A stretch of DNA of 64,000 nucleotides from Planotetraspora phitsanulokensis (GCF_016863295.1 NZ_BOOP01000013.1:286243-350242); one strand, 5' to 3'. Counted from the first letter of the stretch, positions 15,621-25,644 are shown. Translations and numbers: made by a program. Notes: a model not told the origin generated them from the letters alone.

Positions 15621-15681
15621 CGAAGGATGGGCCTTCGATGGGCGATATTCGCCAATGAAGGGCCGTCGCGAGCTGGATAGT
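15621..15681 (+). promoter_or_regulatory. Promoter and operator-like repeats upstream of carbamate kinase
   Basis: CGAAGG-N5-CCTTCG (15621-15637) and GGCGA-TAT-TCGCC (15641-15653) are two adjacent perfect inverted repeats. A -10-like GATAGT (15676-15681) ends 8 nt before the GTG start and there is no Shine-Dalgarno sequence. The arrangement fits a leaderless, regulated promoter for the arcC-amidohydrolase operon. Confidence 0.4.
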
Positions 15682-15689
15682 TTCGCGAT

Positions 15690-16628
15690 GTGGGCGGACG
15701 CATACTGATCGCACTGGGCGGCAACGCGATGACGGCTCCCGACGGGAGTGCCGCGCCGGGTGACCAGCACCGGGCGATCGGGCGGGCGATGACACACGTC
15801 GCGAGCCTCATCAGGGCCGGCAACGAGGTGATGCTCACCCATGGCAACGGTCCCCAGGTCGGCAACATCCTGCTGAAGAACCAGCTCACCGCGCACGTCG
15901 TGCCGCCGGTCCCGCTGGACTGGTGCGTCGCGCAGACGCAGGGCACGATCGGCACCCTCATCATGAACGCGCTGGAGCGCGCGCTGGCGCCCGAACCGAT
16001 CCGGCTGGCCACCGTGGTGACCCGCACGCTGGTCGACCGCGAGGACCCCGCGTTCCGCGAGCCGGTGAAACCCATCGGGCAGTACTTCGAGGAGGCCGAG
16101 GCCCGTCGCCTCGAAGGCCACGGCCAGACCTGGCGCCGGTTCGAGCGCGGCTGGCGCAGGGTCGTTGCCTCGCCCCAGCCGGTCGAGATCCTCGACGCGC
16201 CCGCGGCGATCGCCCTCATGGAGGCGGGGTACACCGTGGTCGCCGCCGGGGGCGGGGGAGTGCCCGTCGTCCGCGGCGCCGACGGCGCGCTCGACGGCGT
16301 CGAGGCCGTCATCGACAAGGACCTCGCGGCCGCGGCGCTGGCGAGAGCCGTACACGCCACCGATCTGGTCATCGCGACCGACGTGCCGAACGCGGTCGTC
16401 GGGTTCGGGACGCCCGCCGCCCGGCCGATCGAGGAGATCACCACGGACGGGCTCCGGGCGCTGCAGGCCGCCGGGCACTTCGCCGACGGCAGCATGGGGC
16501 CGAAGGTGGAGGCGGCGCTGCGCTTCGCCGAGGACGGCGGGCAGGCGGTGATCACCTCGTTGGAGCACATCAGCGAGGCGCTATCAGGAAATATCGGGAC
16601 AAGGGTATCCAGAGGAGCGGAGAGATAG
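15690..16628 (+). CDS. arcC: Carbamate kinase
   Basis: 312 aa, typical size. RILIALGGNAM opens the amino-acid-kinase fold; MLTHGNGPQVGN, then VVAAGGGGVPVV and VIDKDLAAAALA are the conserved carbamate-kinase blocks binding carbamoyl phosphate and ADP. The enzyme converts carbamoyl phosphate and ADP to ATP, CO2 and ammonia, or the reverse. No arginine deiminase or ornithine carbamoyltransferase gene is nearby. Instead the stop codon directly abuts the ATG of a ring-opening amidohydrolase, which suggests use of carbamate from ring nitrogen catabolism. GTG start, probably leaderless. Confidence 0.92.
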   Translation: MGGRILIALGGNAMTAPDGSAAPGDQHRAIGRAMTHVASLIRAGNEVMLTHGNGPQVGNILLKNQLTAHVVPPVPLDWCVAQTQGTIGTLIMNALERALAPEPIRLATVVTRTLVDREDPAFREPVKPIGQYFEEAEARRLEGHGQTWRRFERGWRRVVASPQPVEILDAPAAIALMEAGYTVVAAGGGGVPVVRGADGALDGVEAVIDKDLAAAALARAVHATDLVIATDVPNAVVGFGTPAARPIEEITTDGLRALQAAGHFADGSMGPKVEAALRFAEDGGQAVITSLEHISEALSGNIGTRVSRGAER

Positions 16629-17738
16629 ATGCCGGATCCGATCGAGGTACGGAAGGTCGCCATCGAGAGCGTCACCGACGCGTCCGGGCTCGCCAGGCTG
16701 ATCGACGACGGGGTCATCGACGCCGACCGGGTCCTGGCGGTGGTCGGCAAGACCGAGGGCAACGGAGGCGTGAACGACTACACTCGCATCCTCGCCGATC
16801 GGGCGTTCCGCGAGGTGCTCGTGGCCAAGGGCACGCGGACGCTCGAGGAGGTCAAGCAGGTGCCCCTCGTCTGGTCCGGCGGCACCGACGGCGTGCTCAG
16901 CCCCCATGCGACGATCTTCGCCACCCTCGACCCCGCCGAGGCCGTGCCGACCGACGAGCCGCGGCTGAGCGTCGGCGTCGCGATGAGCGAGGTCATCCTG
17001 CCCGAGGACATCGGCAGGCCCGCGATGGTGGAGAAGGTGGCCGCCGGAGTGCGGGAGGCCATGAAGATCGCCGGAATCGACGACCCGGCCGACGTCCACT
17101 ATGTACAGACCAAGACCCCGCTCCTCACCCTCTCGACGATCACCGACGCCAAGGAGCGCGGGCACACGGTCGTCACCGAGGACACGCTCAAGTCGATGGA
17201 CATCTCCAACTCCACGACCGCCCTCGGCATCGCCGTGGCGCTGGGGGAGATCGAGATGCCCTCGGCGGAGCAGATCCACAAGGACCTGTCGCTCTATTCG
17301 TCGGTCGCCTCGTGTTCCAGCGGCGTCGAGCTCGACGTGGCCCAGATCGTGGTGGTCGGCAACGTCCGGGGCATCGGCGGCCGCTACCGGGCCGGCCACT
17401 CGGTGATGAAGGACGCCCTCGACGCCGACGGCATCTGGGCGGCCATCCGCGACTCCGGCATCGAGCTCCCCGAGCGGCCCCACCCCTCCGACCTGGGCGA
17501 CCGGCTGGTCAACGTCTTCATGAAGTGCGAGGCCGACCCCTCGGGGCGGGTCCGCGGACGGCGCAACATCATGCTCGACGACTCCGACGTGCACTGGCAC
17601 CGGCAGATCAAGGCCACCGTCGGCGGCGTCGCGGCGAGCGTGACCGGCGACCCCGCCGTGTTCGTCTCCGTCGCGGCGGTCCACCAGGGCCCCTCGGGAG
17701 GCGGCCCCGTAATCGCCATAGCCGACCTCGCTGGATAG
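16629..17738 (+). CDS. Ring-opening amidohydrolase (cyanuric acid hydrolase/barbiturase family)
   Basis: 369 aa, family length. The sequence shows the three-fold internal organisation of the AtzD/barbiturase fold: VVGKTEGN (Lys41) with [13 protein letters not shown] (Ser83), VQTKTPLL (Lys162) with [10 protein letters not shown] (Ser230/231), and QIKATVGG (Lys328) with [10 protein letters not shown] (Ser356). Family enzymes use Lys-Ser pairs, one per repeat, to hydrolyse a ring amide: cyanuric acid in triazine breakdown or barbiturate in oxidative pyrimidine breakdown. Which substrate applies here cannot be decided by eye. It follows arcC without a gap and has GGAG upstream, so the pair is one operon. 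No triazine or uracil oxidation genes are present in the window. Confidence 0.9.
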   Translation: MPDPIEVRKVAIESVTDASGLARLIDDGVIDADRVLAVVGKTEGNGGVNDYTRILADRAFREVLVAKGTRTLEEVKQVPLVWSGGTDGVLSPHATIFATLDPAEAVPTDEPRLSVGVAMSEVILPEDIGRPAMVEKVAAGVREAMKIAGIDDPADVHYVQTKTPLLTLSTITDAKERGHTVVTEDTLKSMDISNSTTALGIAVALGEIEMPSAEQIHKDLSLYSSVASCSSGVELDVAQIVVVGNVRGIGGRYRAGHSVMKDALDADGIWAAIRDSGIELPERPHPSDLGDRLVNVFMKCEADPSGRVRGRRNIMLDDSDVHWHRQIKATVGGVAASVTGDPAVFVSVAAVHQGPSGGGPVIAIADLAG

Positions 17739-17749
17739 GCTCCTGAGCC

Positions 17750-18310
17750 GTGCCCGCCATTCCGCAGCCCCTGCGACCCGACGACGACGGCGGCGCGGAC
17801 GCGCCGGTCTCCGCGGCCCTGGCCGGATACCAGGCCGGGACGGCGACCGCCGCCGATGTGCTCGCGGCCATGGGTGAGGCCAGGCTGCTCGTGCCGGTCG
17901 TGGCCCTGCTCACCGAGTCCGAGGTGGGGGAGCACGGGCTGAGGCAGGAGAAGGAGAGCGAGATGGCGCTCCCCAAGCTCGTCGGCAAGGACGGCAGGGA
18001 GGCCGTCCTCGCCTTCACGGGCGCCGAGCCGATGGCCAGGTGGCGGGCGGACGCCCGTCCGGTCCAGGCGACCGCTCCCCAGGTGTGCCAGGCCGCCCGG
18101 CACGAGAACGCGTCCGCCGTGGTCGTCGACGTCGCGGGGCCCGTCCCCTTCGTGATCGAGGGCGGCATGCTGCAGGCGCTGGCCACGATCGAGGAGGCCA
18201 GGCGCGACCCGTCGGCCGTCGACCGGCTGGTGGAGTCGCTTCCCGGCGCCACGGTGGCGCGGGTGGGGGAGAGTCCGCGACGATGGTGGTCCCGGAGGCG
18301 GCGCGGATAA
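17750..18310 (+). CDS. SseB family protein
   Basis: 186 aa. The central [14 protein letters not shown].., [28 protein letters not shown] block is the SseB N-terminal domain, and [18 protein letters not shown] is the second conserved piece. The C-terminus ends in a run of Arg and Trp. SseB-like proteins are common in actinobacteria and of unknown role; in enterics SseB is linked to secretion, which need not apply here. GTG start with TAGGCT ending 8 nt upstream and no Shine-Dalgarno, so probably leaderless and independent of the operon before it. Confidence 0.85.
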   Translation: MPAIPQPLRPDDDGGADAPVSAALAGYQAGTATAADVLAAMGEARLLVPVVALLTESEVGEHGLRQEKESEMALPKLVGKDGREAVLAFTGAEPMARWRADARPVQATAPQVCQAARHENASAVVVDVAGPVPFVIEGGMLQALATIEEARRDPSAVDRLVESLPGATVARVGESPRRWWSRRRRG

Positions 18311-18321
18311 GGGGCGGGGCC

Positions 18322-18993
18322 ATGGTCGTTCAGGTGGCCGTGCCCGTCGCCGTCGCGGCCGTCCTCGGGCTGATCGCCGGTTCTTACGCTCGTGCGGTCG
18401 CCGACGGGTTCGGCGCGGACGTGGAAGATCATCGCAAGGAGGCCCGGCAGGCCTTCGCGCGGGCGATCCGCACCGTCCCGCTGCCCCGCCGGCCGTACCT
18501 GGTCGAGGGGGCCACCGCGCTCGCCGCCGGACTGGTCACCTGGCGGCTCCACGACGACTGGCTGCTCGCCCCGTGGCTCTACGCCGCCGTGGCCGGGGTC
18601 GCCCTCGCCGTGATCGACTGGCGGACCTTCCGGCTGCCCGACATGATCACTCTGCCGTCCTACCCGATCGTCCTCGCCCTGCTCATCCCCTCCGGGCAGC
18701 TGGCCTCGGCCGTGATCTGGGGGCTGGTCCTCGGCGGCGTCTACGCCGTCCTGTGGTTCATCCGCCCCACCGGGCTGGGGCTCGGAGACGTCAAGCTCGC
18801 CGGGATCGTCGGCCTGCTCACCGGTGCGCTCGGGTCGCAGGCCGCGATCATCGCCGGTCTGGGCGGCCACTTCCTGGGCGCGATCTACGCGGCCGGGCTG
18901 CTGGTCACCCGCCGGGCGAATCGCACCACCGAGTTCCCCTTCGGCCCGTTCATGCTCGTCGCAGCCCTCGTGGCGGTGCTGACCCGCGTGTGA
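18322..18993 (+). CDS. Prepilin peptidase (A24 family), short form
   Basis: 223 aa with about seven transmembrane segments. Two membrane-embedded aspartates define the family: one in [12 protein letters not shown] and one in the GxGD motif GLGLGDVKL. It lacks the N-terminal Cys-rich methylase domain of full PilD, which is usual for actinobacterial forms. It would cleave prepilin signal peptides of Flp or type IV pilins, but no pilin genes lie here. The ATG at 18322 was chosen; an in-frame ATG at 18283 is possible. Position just before aroC is a common actinobacterial arrangement. Confidence 0.88.
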   Translation: MVVQVAVPVAVAAVLGLIAGSYARAVADGFGADVEDHRKEARQAFARAIRTVPLPRRPYLVEGATALAAGLVTWRLHDDWLLAPWLYAAVAGVALAVIDWRTFRLPDMITLPSYPIVLALLIPSGQLASAVIWGLVLGGVYAVLWFIRPTGLGLGDVKLAGIVGLLTGALGSQAAIIAGLGGHFLGAIYAAGLLVTRRANRTTEFPFGPFMLVAALVAVLTRV

Positions 18994-19013
18994 CACATGG
19001 AAGACTTGTCAGC

Positions 19014-20192
19014 ATGTTGCGCTGGTTGACGGCAGGGGAGTCGCACGGCCCCGAGCTTCTCGCGATCCTGGAGGGCCTCCCCGCGGGGGTGGCGGTGACC
19101 ACGGCGGAGATCGACGAGGCGCTGCGCCGCCGCCGCCTCGGATACGGCCGGGGCGCGCGGATGAAGTTCGAGCAGGACGAGGTGACGATCTCCGGCGGTG
19201 TACGGCACGGCCGCACGCTGGGCTCGCCGGTGGCCATCCGGGTGGGCAACACCGAATGGCCCAAGTGGGAGACGGTGATGGCCGCCGACCCGGTCGACCC
19301 CGCTGTCCTCGAGGGGCAGGCGCGCAACGCGCCCCGATCGCGTCCCCGGCCCGGCCACGCCGACCTCGCGGGCATGCAGAAGTACGGCTTCGACGACGCG
19401 CGCCCGGTGCTCGACCGGGCCAGCGCCCGCGAGACCGCCGCCCGCGTGGCGCTCGGCCAGGTCGCCAGGAGCTTCCTCAAGCAGGCCCTCGGCGTCGACA
19501 TCGTCAGCCACGTGGTGGCCATCGGCTCGGCGTCCGCGCCCGGCGGGATCGTCCCCGGCCCCGGTGACATGGTGGCGGTCGACGCCGACCCCGTGCGCTG
19601 CGTGGACCCCGAGGCGAGCGCCGCGATGGTGGCCGAGATCGACAAGGCGCACAAGGACGGCGACACGCTCGGCGGCGTCGTCGAGGTCCTCGCCTACGGC
19701 CTTCCGCCGGGTCTCGGCAGCTACACGCACTGGGACCGGCGGCTCGACTCCCGGCTCGCCGGCGCGCTGATGGGCATCCAGGCGATCAAGGGCGTGGCGG
19801 TCGGCGACGGCTTCGAGACCGCGCGCCGACCGGGCTCGCGGGCCCACGACGAGATCGAGAACACCGCCGGAGGAGTCCGGCGGATCACGAACCGGGCCGG
19901 CGGCGTCGAAGGCGGCATGACCAACGGGGAGCCCCTGCGGGTCAGCGCCGCCATGAAGCCGATCTCCACCGTCCCCCGGGCGCTCGCGACCGTCGACGTG
20001 CTGACGGGTGAGGCGGCAACCGCGCACCACGAGCGCTCCGACGTGTGCGCCGTGCCCGCCGCGGCGATCGTCGCCGAGGCGATGGTCGCGCTCGTGCTGG
20101 CCGACGCCGCCGTCGAGAAGTTCGGCGGCGACTCGGTCGAAGAGGTCGCCCGCAACCTGGCGGGTTACCTCTCCTCTCTGGTGATCAAGTAA
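19014..20192 (+). CDS. aroC: Chorismate synthase
   Basis: 392 aa. [18 protein letters not shown] opens the protein and [31 protein letters not shown], and [13 protein letters not shown] are the standard chorismate synthase signatures for flavin and EPSP binding. It catalyses the last step of the shikimate pathway, 5-enolpyruvylshikimate-3-phosphate to chorismate, with reduced FMN. The ATG matches the family N-terminus exactly. It heads the aroC-aroK-aroB-aroQ block; aroA, aroE and the DAHP synthase gene are not in the window. Confidence 0.97.
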   Translation: MLRWLTAGESHGPELLAILEGLPAGVAVTTAEIDEALRRRRLGYGRGARMKFEQDEVTISGGVRHGRTLGSPVAIRVGNTEWPKWETVMAADPVDPAVLEGQARNAPRSRPRPGHADLAGMQKYGFDDARPVLDRASARETAARVALGQVARSFLKQALGVDIVSHVVAIGSASAPGGIVPGPGDMVAVDADPVRCVDPEASAAMVAEIDKAHKDGDTLGGVVEVLAYGLPPGLGSYTHWDRRLDSRLAGALMGIQAIKGVAVGDGFETARRPGSRAHDEIENTAGGVRRITNRAGGVEGGMTNGEPLRVSAAMKPISTVPRALATVDVLTGEAATAHHERSDVCAVPAAAIVAEAMVALVLADAAVEKFGGDSVEEVARNLAGYLSSLVIK

Positions 20193-20206
20193 TAAGGTCT
20201 GTGATC

Positions 20207-20719
20207 ATGAGTTCGGCGTCTCAACAACCCGCAGTGGTCCTCATCGGACCGCCGGGTTCCGGCAAGTCGACCGTCGGCAGGCTCCTCGCCGACCACCTTG
20301 GGGTGTCCTTCCGCGACACCGACACCGACGTCGAGGCCGTCGCGGGCAAGCCGATCAGCGACGTGTTCATCGAGGACGGCGAGGCCGCGTTCCGCGAGAT
20401 GGAGGCGGTGGCCGTACGGGCCGCGCTGGAGGGCCACGACGGCGTGGTGTCGCTCGGCGGCGGGTCGGTCCTGCACGGCCCGACCCAGGAACTGCTGGCC
20501 GGCCACCGGGTCGTCTACCTGCGGGTCGGTCTCGACCAGGCGGTCAAGCGGGTCGGTCTCGGCTCCGCCAGGCCCCTGCTGGTGCTCAACCCGCGCAGCC
20601 AGCTCAGGAAGCTGATGGAGGAGCGCCGCCCGGTCTACGAGCGGCTGGCCGTCACCACGGTGGAGACCGACGACAGGGAGCCCGAAGACGTCGTCGCCGA
20701 GATCGCGGCGGCGCTGTGA
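20207..20719 (+). CDS. aroK: Shikimate kinase
   Basis: 170 aa. The P-loop GPPGSGKSTVGRLLA, the FRDTDTDVE strand with its Mg and shikimate-binding aspartates, and VVSLGGGSVL are all present, as is the ERRPVYERLA lid region. It phosphorylates shikimate with ATP. TAAGGT ends 8 nt before the ATG, and 14 nt separate it from aroC. The TGA overlaps the GTG of aroB by four nt, indicating coupled translation. Confidence 0.96.
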   Translation: MSSASQQPAVVLIGPPGSGKSTVGRLLADHLGVSFRDTDTDVEAVAGKPISDVFIEDGEAAFREMEAVAVRAALEGHDGVVSLGGGSVLHGPTQELLAGHRVVYLRVGLDQAVKRVGLGSARPLLVLNPRSQLRKLMEERRPVYERLAVTTVETDDREPEDVVAEIAAAL

Positions 20720-21792
20720 CCGCCACCCGCATCACCGTCCGGGGCGAGAGCCCCTACGACGTCGTCGTCGGCACCGGCGTCCTGGGCGAGCTGCCCGGAC
20801 TGCTGGCCCCGAGCGTGCGGACGGTGGCGGTGGTGCATCCGGCGAGCCTGCCCGAGATCTCGCGGCCGGTGTGCGGGGTGCTGGAGGCGGCAGGGCTCGA
20901 GGTGGTCTCCCTGCCGGTCCCCGACGGCGAGGCGGCCAAGTCCGTCGCCGTCGCGGCCGAGTTGTGGTCGGCGTTCGGCCGGTACGGCGTCACGCGGTCC
21001 GACGCGGTCGTGGGCGTCGGCGGGGGAGCGACCACCGACCTGGCCGGTTTCGCCGCGGCGACCTGGCTGCGCGGCGTGCAGGTGGTGCAGGTGCCGACCA
21101 CGCTGCTGGCGATGGTCGACGCCGCCGTCGGAGGCAAGACCGGCATCAACACCCCCGAGGGCAAGAACCTCGTCGGCTCCTTCCACCCACCCGCCGGCGT
21201 CCTGTGCGATCTGGCGACGCTGGTGAGCGTGCCCCGCCAGGACTACGTCGCCGGGCTCGCCGAGGTGATCAAGGGCGGCTTCATCGCCGACCCGACGATC
21301 CTCATGCTCATAGAGGACGACCCGGCCGGCGCCTGCACTCCGGAGGGCGGCCACACCCGCCAGCTGATCGAGCGGAAGATCCAGGTCAAGGCCGACGTCG
21401 TCGGCGCCGACCTGCGTGAGAGCGGTGTGCGGGAGATCCTCAACTACGGCCACACCCTCGCCCACGCGATCGAGCGGGTGGAGCACTTCCACATCCGGCA
21501 CGGGGAGGCCGTGGCGATCGGCCTCGTGTACGCGGCCGAACTGTCCCGCCTCGACGGCCGGATCGGCAAGGACATCGTGGAGCGCACGCGGTCCATCCTC
21601 ACCTCGGTCGGGCTGCCCACGGCCTACCGCAAGGAGGCGTGGCCCGAGCTCCGCGACCACATGCGCGTCGACAAGAAGAGCCGCGGGGCGACGTTGCGCT
21701 TCGTGGTGCTCGACGGGATCGCCAAGGTCTCACGCCTGGAGAACCCGTCGGAGGAACTGCTGGAAGCGGCCTACCGGGAGGTCGGCCGATGA
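20716..21792 (+). CDS. aroB: 3-dehydroquinate synthase
   Basis: 358 aa, full length. The NAD-binding [42 protein letters not shown] and the metal-binding EREIL-type stretch ([29 protein letters not shown]) identify it. It converts DAHP to 3-dehydroquinate using NAD and a divalent metal. GTG start inside the aroK stop and a four-nt overlap with aroQ place it in one operon. Confidence 0.97.
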   Translation: MTATRITVRGESPYDVVVGTGVLGELPGLLAPSVRTVAVVHPASLPEISRPVCGVLEAAGLEVVSLPVPDGEAAKSVAVAAELWSAFGRYGVTRSDAVVGVGGGATTDLAGFAAATWLRGVQVVQVPTTLLAMVDAAVGGKTGINTPEGKNLVGSFHPPAGVLCDLATLVSVPRQDYVAGLAEVIKGGFIADPTILMLIEDDPAGACTPEGGHTRQLIERKIQVKADVVGADLRESGVREILNYGHTLAHAIERVEHFHIRHGEAVAIGLVYAAELSRLDGRIGKDIVERTRSILTSVGLPTAYRKEAWPELRDHMRVDKKSRGATLRFVVLDGIAKVSRLENPSEELLEAAYREVGR

Positions 21793-22223
21793 GGCCCGTG
21801 CTCGTGCTGAACGGTCCCAACCTCGGGCGTCTCGGCAGCCGTGAGCCCGACGTCTACGGCGCGCAGACCTTCGACGACCTGTCGGCCCTGTGCCGGGAGA
21901 CGGGCCGGGAGCTCGGCCTGTCGGTGGAGGTCAGGCAGACCGACGACGAGGCGGAACTGGTCGGCTGGATCCACGAGGCCGCCGACTCCCGCACGCCGGT
22001 CGTCCTCAACCCGGCGGCGTTCACGCACTACTCCTACGCGCTGCGTGACGCGATCGCCCAGCGGACCGCGCCCCTGGTCGAGGTGCATCTGTCCAACCCC
22101 AGCGCTCGTGAGGAGTTCCGCCACACGTCGGTCGTGGCGGCCGTCGCGACGGGGACGATCGCCGGTTTCGGCATGCGGTCCTATGAACTCGCACTCCGCG
22201 CCATCGCCGATACTGGTGAGTAA
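21789..22223 (+). CDS. aroQ: 3-dehydroquinate dehydratase, type II
   Basis: 144 aa, the usual type II length. [20 protein letters not shown] carries the catalytic Tyr, [19 protein letters not shown] the substrate loop, and [21 protein letters not shown] the conserved His and Arg. It dehydrates 3-dehydroquinate to 3-dehydroshikimate as a dodecamer. ATGA overlap with aroB. Confidence 0.97.
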   Translation: MRPVLVLNGPNLGRLGSREPDVYGAQTFDDLSALCRETGRELGLSVEVRQTDDEAELVGWIHEAADSRTPVVLNPAAFTHYSYALRDAIAQRTAPLVEVHLSNPSAREEFRHTSVVAAVATGTIAGFGMRSYELALRAIADTGE

Positions 22224-22253
22224 CGACTGAAACATCAGAGCAAGGCGGGTTCG

Positions 22254-23036
22254 ATGAGCTACGGGTCATATGTCGCAATAGGAGATAGTTTTACGGAAGG
22301 CCTGAACGACCCGCTCCTCGCCGGTCCACCCGTCGGCCCTGGCCAGGTGACCCGATATCGCGGTTGGGCCGACCGGGTCGCCGAGCGGCTGGCCGAGCGG
22401 GAACCCGGGTTCACGTACGCCAACCTGGCGATCCGCGGCAAGCTCATCGACCAGGTCGTCGAGTCGCAGGTGCCGCAGGCGGTCGAGATGCGCCCGGACC
22501 TGATCAGTTTCTGCGCGGGCGGCAACGACCTCCTCCGGCCCGGAGCCGACCCCGACCAGATGGCCAAGAAGTTCGCGTCGGCGGTGCGGACCTTGCGCGG
22601 CACCGGCGCCGAGGTCGTGCTGTTCACCGGCATGGACCCCCGGGACACGCCGATCATGCGCGTGGCGCGCGGGAAGTTCGCCGTCTTCTTCATGCACGTG
22701 CGCGGGATCGCCGACCTGTACGGCTGCCACCTGGTGGACATCTGGTCGCTGCAGCCGCTGCGGGACTGGCGGGCGTGGAGCGACGACAGGCTGCACCTGA
22801 ACGCCGAGGGCCACCGCATCGTCGCGGGGAAGGTCCTCGACGTGCTCGGCGTCCCGTCGGACGACTGGCGGAAGGTCTGGCCGGCGAGGGAGAAGGTGGA
22901 CGCGAAGGTCAAGCGCCGGGAGGACGTCCAGTGGGTGCGCGAGCACCTGGCCCCATGGGTCGGCCGCCGCGTGCGGGGCACGTCGTCCGGCGACGATCTC
23001 GACGCCAAGCGCCCCGGTCTGACGCCGCTCGGCTGA
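22254..23036 (+). CDS. SGNH/GDSL hydrolase
   Basis: 260 aa without signal peptide. YVAIGDSFTEGLND supplies the nucleophile Ser, ANLAIRGK the block II Gly, FCAGGNDLL the block III Asn, and DRLHLNAEGH the Asp and His. This is the single-domain actinobacterial SGNH type, an intracellular esterase or lipase of unknown substrate. AAGGCGGG is the ribosome binding site. It may be read with the aro operon, since only 30 nt separate it from aroQ. Confidence 0.92.
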   Translation: MSYGSYVAIGDSFTEGLNDPLLAGPPVGPGQVTRYRGWADRVAERLAEREPGFTYANLAIRGKLIDQVVESQVPQAVEMRPDLISFCAGGNDLLRPGADPDQMAKKFASAVRTLRGTGAEVVLFTGMDPRDTPIMRVARGKFAVFFMHVRGIADLYGCHLVDIWSLQPLRDWRAWSDDRLHLNAEGHRIVAGKVLDVLGVPSDDWRKVWPAREKVDAKVKRREDVQWVREHLAPWVGRRVRGTSSGDDLDAKRPGLTPLG

Positions 23037-23053
23037 CTTCGGCCGCTGCCGCT

Positions 23054-23154
23054 GAAAGCGCTCTCTCGCGACGTAGGCTGGGCCGATGGAACTGACGGAC
23101 ATCCGTGTGTATCCGCTGAAGTCCGCAGCCGGCCTCGCGCGTGAGAGCGCTTTC
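23054..23154. promoter_or_regulatory. Pair of LacI-like sites flanking the MOSC gene start
   Basis: GAAAGCGCTCTC at 23054-23065 and its exact complement orientation GAGAGCGCTTTC at 23143-23154 lie 89 bp apart. Each is a near-palindrome around a central GCGC, like LacI-family operators. The first falls between the expected -35 and the TAGGCT -10 (23074-23079), the second inside the coding region. Repression by looping is possible; no LacI gene is adjacent. Confidence 0.4.
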
Positions 23155-23904
23155 GTGCATGCGTGGGGCCTCGAGGGGGACCGCCGCTGGGCCGTGATCG
23201 GCGAGGACGGCGAGAACCTGTGGCTGGGGGAGTTCCCCCGCATGGTCTCGGTGCGCGCCCGCGAGCTCGGCGACGGAGGTCTCGCGCTCTCCGCCGCGGG
23301 CCTCCCCGATCTGGCGGTGCGCCCGGCGGCCGGCCCCGCCGTTCCCGTCGGGTTCTCCGGTCTCGACCGCGCCGTGGCCGCCGACGACGCGGCGCACGCG
23401 TGGTTCACCCGGCTGCTGGGATGCCCGGCCCGGCTCGTGTGGCTGGACGATCCCCGCCGCCGCTCGGTCTCCGTCCGGCACGGCGGGCTCCCCGGAGAGG
23501 TCGTCAGCTTCGCCTGGGATGCTCCGCTGCTGCTCACCTCCACCGCCTCGTTGCGCCGGCTCGACGACTGGATCGCCGAAGAGGCGGTGGAACGGGGGGA
23601 GGAGATGCCCGGTCCGCTGTCGGTCGCCAGGTTCCGGCCCAACGTGGTCGTCGACGGGGCCGAGCCGTACGCGGAGGACGGCTGGGCCGGCGTCCGCATC
23701 GGCGAGGTGGACTTCCGCGTCTCGGAGTTGTGCGACCGGTGCGCGGTCACGACGATCGACCCGGACACGCAGCTCAAGGGCAAGGAGCCGCTGCGGACGC
23801 TGGCCAGGCACCGCCGATGGGACGGCAGGACCTGGTTCGGCGTCCGCCTGGTGCCGAGGAACCCCGGAACCGTCCGCCTGGGGGATCCCGTCACACCTCT
23901 GTGA
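23086..23904 (+). CDS. MOSC domain protein (YcbX-like)
   Basis: 272 aa. The N-terminal DIRVYPLKSAAGL and WGLEGDRRWAVI form the MOSC N-terminal beta-barrel, and the C-terminal MOSC domain contains PNVVVDG, the conserved CDRCAVTTIDPDTQ with its Cys pair, and a final FGVRLVP. Such proteins reduce or transfer sulfur with the molybdenum cofactor, as YcbX does with N-hydroxylated compounds. ATG with TAGGCT ending six nt upstream: probably leaderless. Flanked by LacI-like sites. Confidence 0.9.
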   Translation: MELTDIRVYPLKSAAGLARESAFVHAWGLEGDRRWAVIGEDGENLWLGEFPRMVSVRARELGDGGLALSAAGLPDLAVRPAAGPAVPVGFSGLDRAVAADDAAHAWFTRLLGCPARLVWLDDPRRRSVSVRHGGLPGEVVSFAWDAPLLLTSTASLRRLDDWIAEEAVERGEEMPGPLSVARFRPNVVVDGAEPYAEDGWAGVRIGEVDFRVSELCDRCAVTTIDPDTQLKGKEPLRTLARHRRWDGRTWFGVRLVPRNPGTVRLGDPVTPL

Positions 23905-24056
23905 TGACGCCCCGCGACGTTGTTCGATCGCGGTTCAGAACAGATTCGCCCAGCGGACAGGGGTAGTGGGGGGCGGCGGTCTCCTGCTCGCTCCTACGTT
24001 GGGGCCTGCTCGTGCCGGCCGGCCGGCCCGTCGAGGCGCGAGCGAGGAGAGGACCG

Positions 24057-25622
24057 ATGATTCTGAACCGACGGCGGACGGTGGCGTTCGCCGTGGCGCT
24101 GTTCGCGTCCGCGACGCTCACGCTGGGGGCGGCATCCGCGTCCACGACGACCGACGAGCACGGTGCCGCCGGGCACGAACGAGTGCGGGTGATGACACTC
24201 AACATCTTCTACGGTGGCGACGACCTCGATCTGAAGACCGGCGAGTTCTGCGCGGAGGCGAACGGGTGCCCGCAGACTCTGATGCAGATCGAACGTGCCA
24301 TCACGCAGGCGCATGCCGACATCGTTGGCGTGCAGGAGCCGGAGCGGAACGTCGAGAAAATCGCGTCGGCCCTCGGCTGGTACGGAAGCAACCGGGCCCA
24401 CGTGATGTCCCGGTTCCCCATCATCGACCCGCCGGGCGGCGACGGCCTGTACGTGTTCGTCGAGGTGGCTCCGGGCCGCGTCGTGGCCGTCGCCAACACG
24501 CACCTGCCGTCCGACCCCTACGGCCCGTATCTGGTCCGGGACGGCGGCACCGTGAAGCAGGTGCTCGACCTTGAGCGCGAGACCCGTCTGCCCGCCGTGC
24601 GGGACCTGGTCAAGGTGCTCCCCGCGCTGGCCCGCAAGGGCATCCCCGTCATGCTGACCGGAGACTTCAACAGCCCCTCCCACCTGGACTGGACGCCCGC
24701 GGTCGCGGCCGAGCGGGCGGACGTCCCCTATCCGGTGAAGTGGCCGGCCAGCAGCGCTCTGGCGGCCGCGGGACTGCGGGACACCTATCGCGAGGCGCAC
24801 CCGGATCCCGTCGCCGTCCCCGGTTTCACCTGGACGCCGGGCAGCCCCGAGGCCGACCCGCACGAGGTGTTCGACCGGATCGACTGGGTGCTGACCGCCG
24901 GTCCGACCCGCACGATCGACAGCACCGTGGTCGGCGAGAAGGGCGGGCCTGACGTCGGCGTGGGTGTGTCCCCCTGGCCGACCGACCACCGGGGCGTCGT
25001 GTCCACCCTGGACGTCGTGCCTGCCGTGCCTCAGGTTCTGGTGTCACCGGCCACCCGTCGCGTCACGATCGGCGAGGACCTCCCCGTCACCTACCACGCG
25101 TCCGGACGGCACGGCGAGCGTGTGGAACTGCGCGACGCGAAGGGCCGGGTCGTCTCCTCGCGCCCGACGAAGGCCGGGAGCACCGACGGCACGGTCACGT
25201 TGCCGACCAGGGGTCTGCGCCGCGGCGCTTACGACGTCGCCCTCGTCTCCGGCGGCAAGGCGGTCTCCGAGGCGCAGGTCTGGCTCTACCCCGCCGGCGA
25301 GCCGACCACGGTGTCGGCCGGCAAGAGCCGCTACAGGCAGGGTGAGCCGATCACGATCGACTGGTCGAACGCGCCCGGCATGGGTCTGGACTGGGTCTCG
25401 GTCTACGCCTGCCCGGACGGCGCGTGCACCGACACCTCCGAATATCTCGTGTACACCTACACCGGCTCGGCAATCGAGGGACAGGCGAAGATCGGGCCGA
25501 AGTCGATCGGCGCCGACTCCTCGTGGCCGCTGGCCCCGGGCGAGTACGTGGTCAGGCTTCTGCCCGACGACGGACTGGTCTCGGTGGCGCAGTCGGCCGT
25601 GTTCACGGTGACCGAGAAGTAA
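24057..25622 (+). CDS. Secreted endonuclease/exonuclease/phosphatase family protein with Ig-like C-terminus
   Basis: 521 aa. A Sec signal peptide occupies residues 1-31 (ending ASAS). The EEP catalytic domain spans about 42-320: VMTLNIFYGG, DIVGVQEPE (metal-binding Glu), LTGDFNSPSHLDW (Asp and Asn) and WPTDHRGVV (Asp-His). Two beta-sandwich, Ig-like segments fill the last 190 residues and end in FTVTEK. It may be an extracellular nuclease, phosphodiesterase or sphingomyelinase-like enzyme. GAGGAGAGGA precedes the ATG. Convergent with dinG, 22 nt apart. Confidence 0.88.
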   Translation: MILNRRRTVAFAVALFASATLTLGAASASTTTDEHGAAGHERVRVMTLNIFYGGDDLDLKTGEFCAEANGCPQTLMQIERAITQAHADIVGVQEPERNVEKIASALGWYGSNRAHVMSRFPIIDPPGGDGLYVFVEVAPGRVVAVANTHLPSDPYGPYLVRDGGTVKQVLDLERETRLPAVRDLVKVLPALARKGIPVMLTGDFNSPSHLDWTPAVAAERADVPYPVKWPASSALAAAGLRDTYREAHPDPVAVPGFTWTPGSPEADPHEVFDRIDWVLTAGPTRTIDSTVVGEKGGPDVGVGVSPWPTDHRGVVSTLDVVPAVPQVLVSPATRRVTIGEDLPVTYHASGRHGERVELRDAKGRVVSSRPTKAGSTDGTVTLPTRGLRRGAYDVALVSGGKAVSEAQVWLYPAGEPTTVSAGKSRYRQGEPITIDWSNAPGMGLDWVSVYACPDGACTDTSEYLVYTYTGSAIEGQAKIGPKSIGADSSWPLAPGEYVVRLLPDDGLVSVAQSAVFTVTEK

Positions 25623-25644
25623 CGACCGCCCGCGGCCGACCCCG

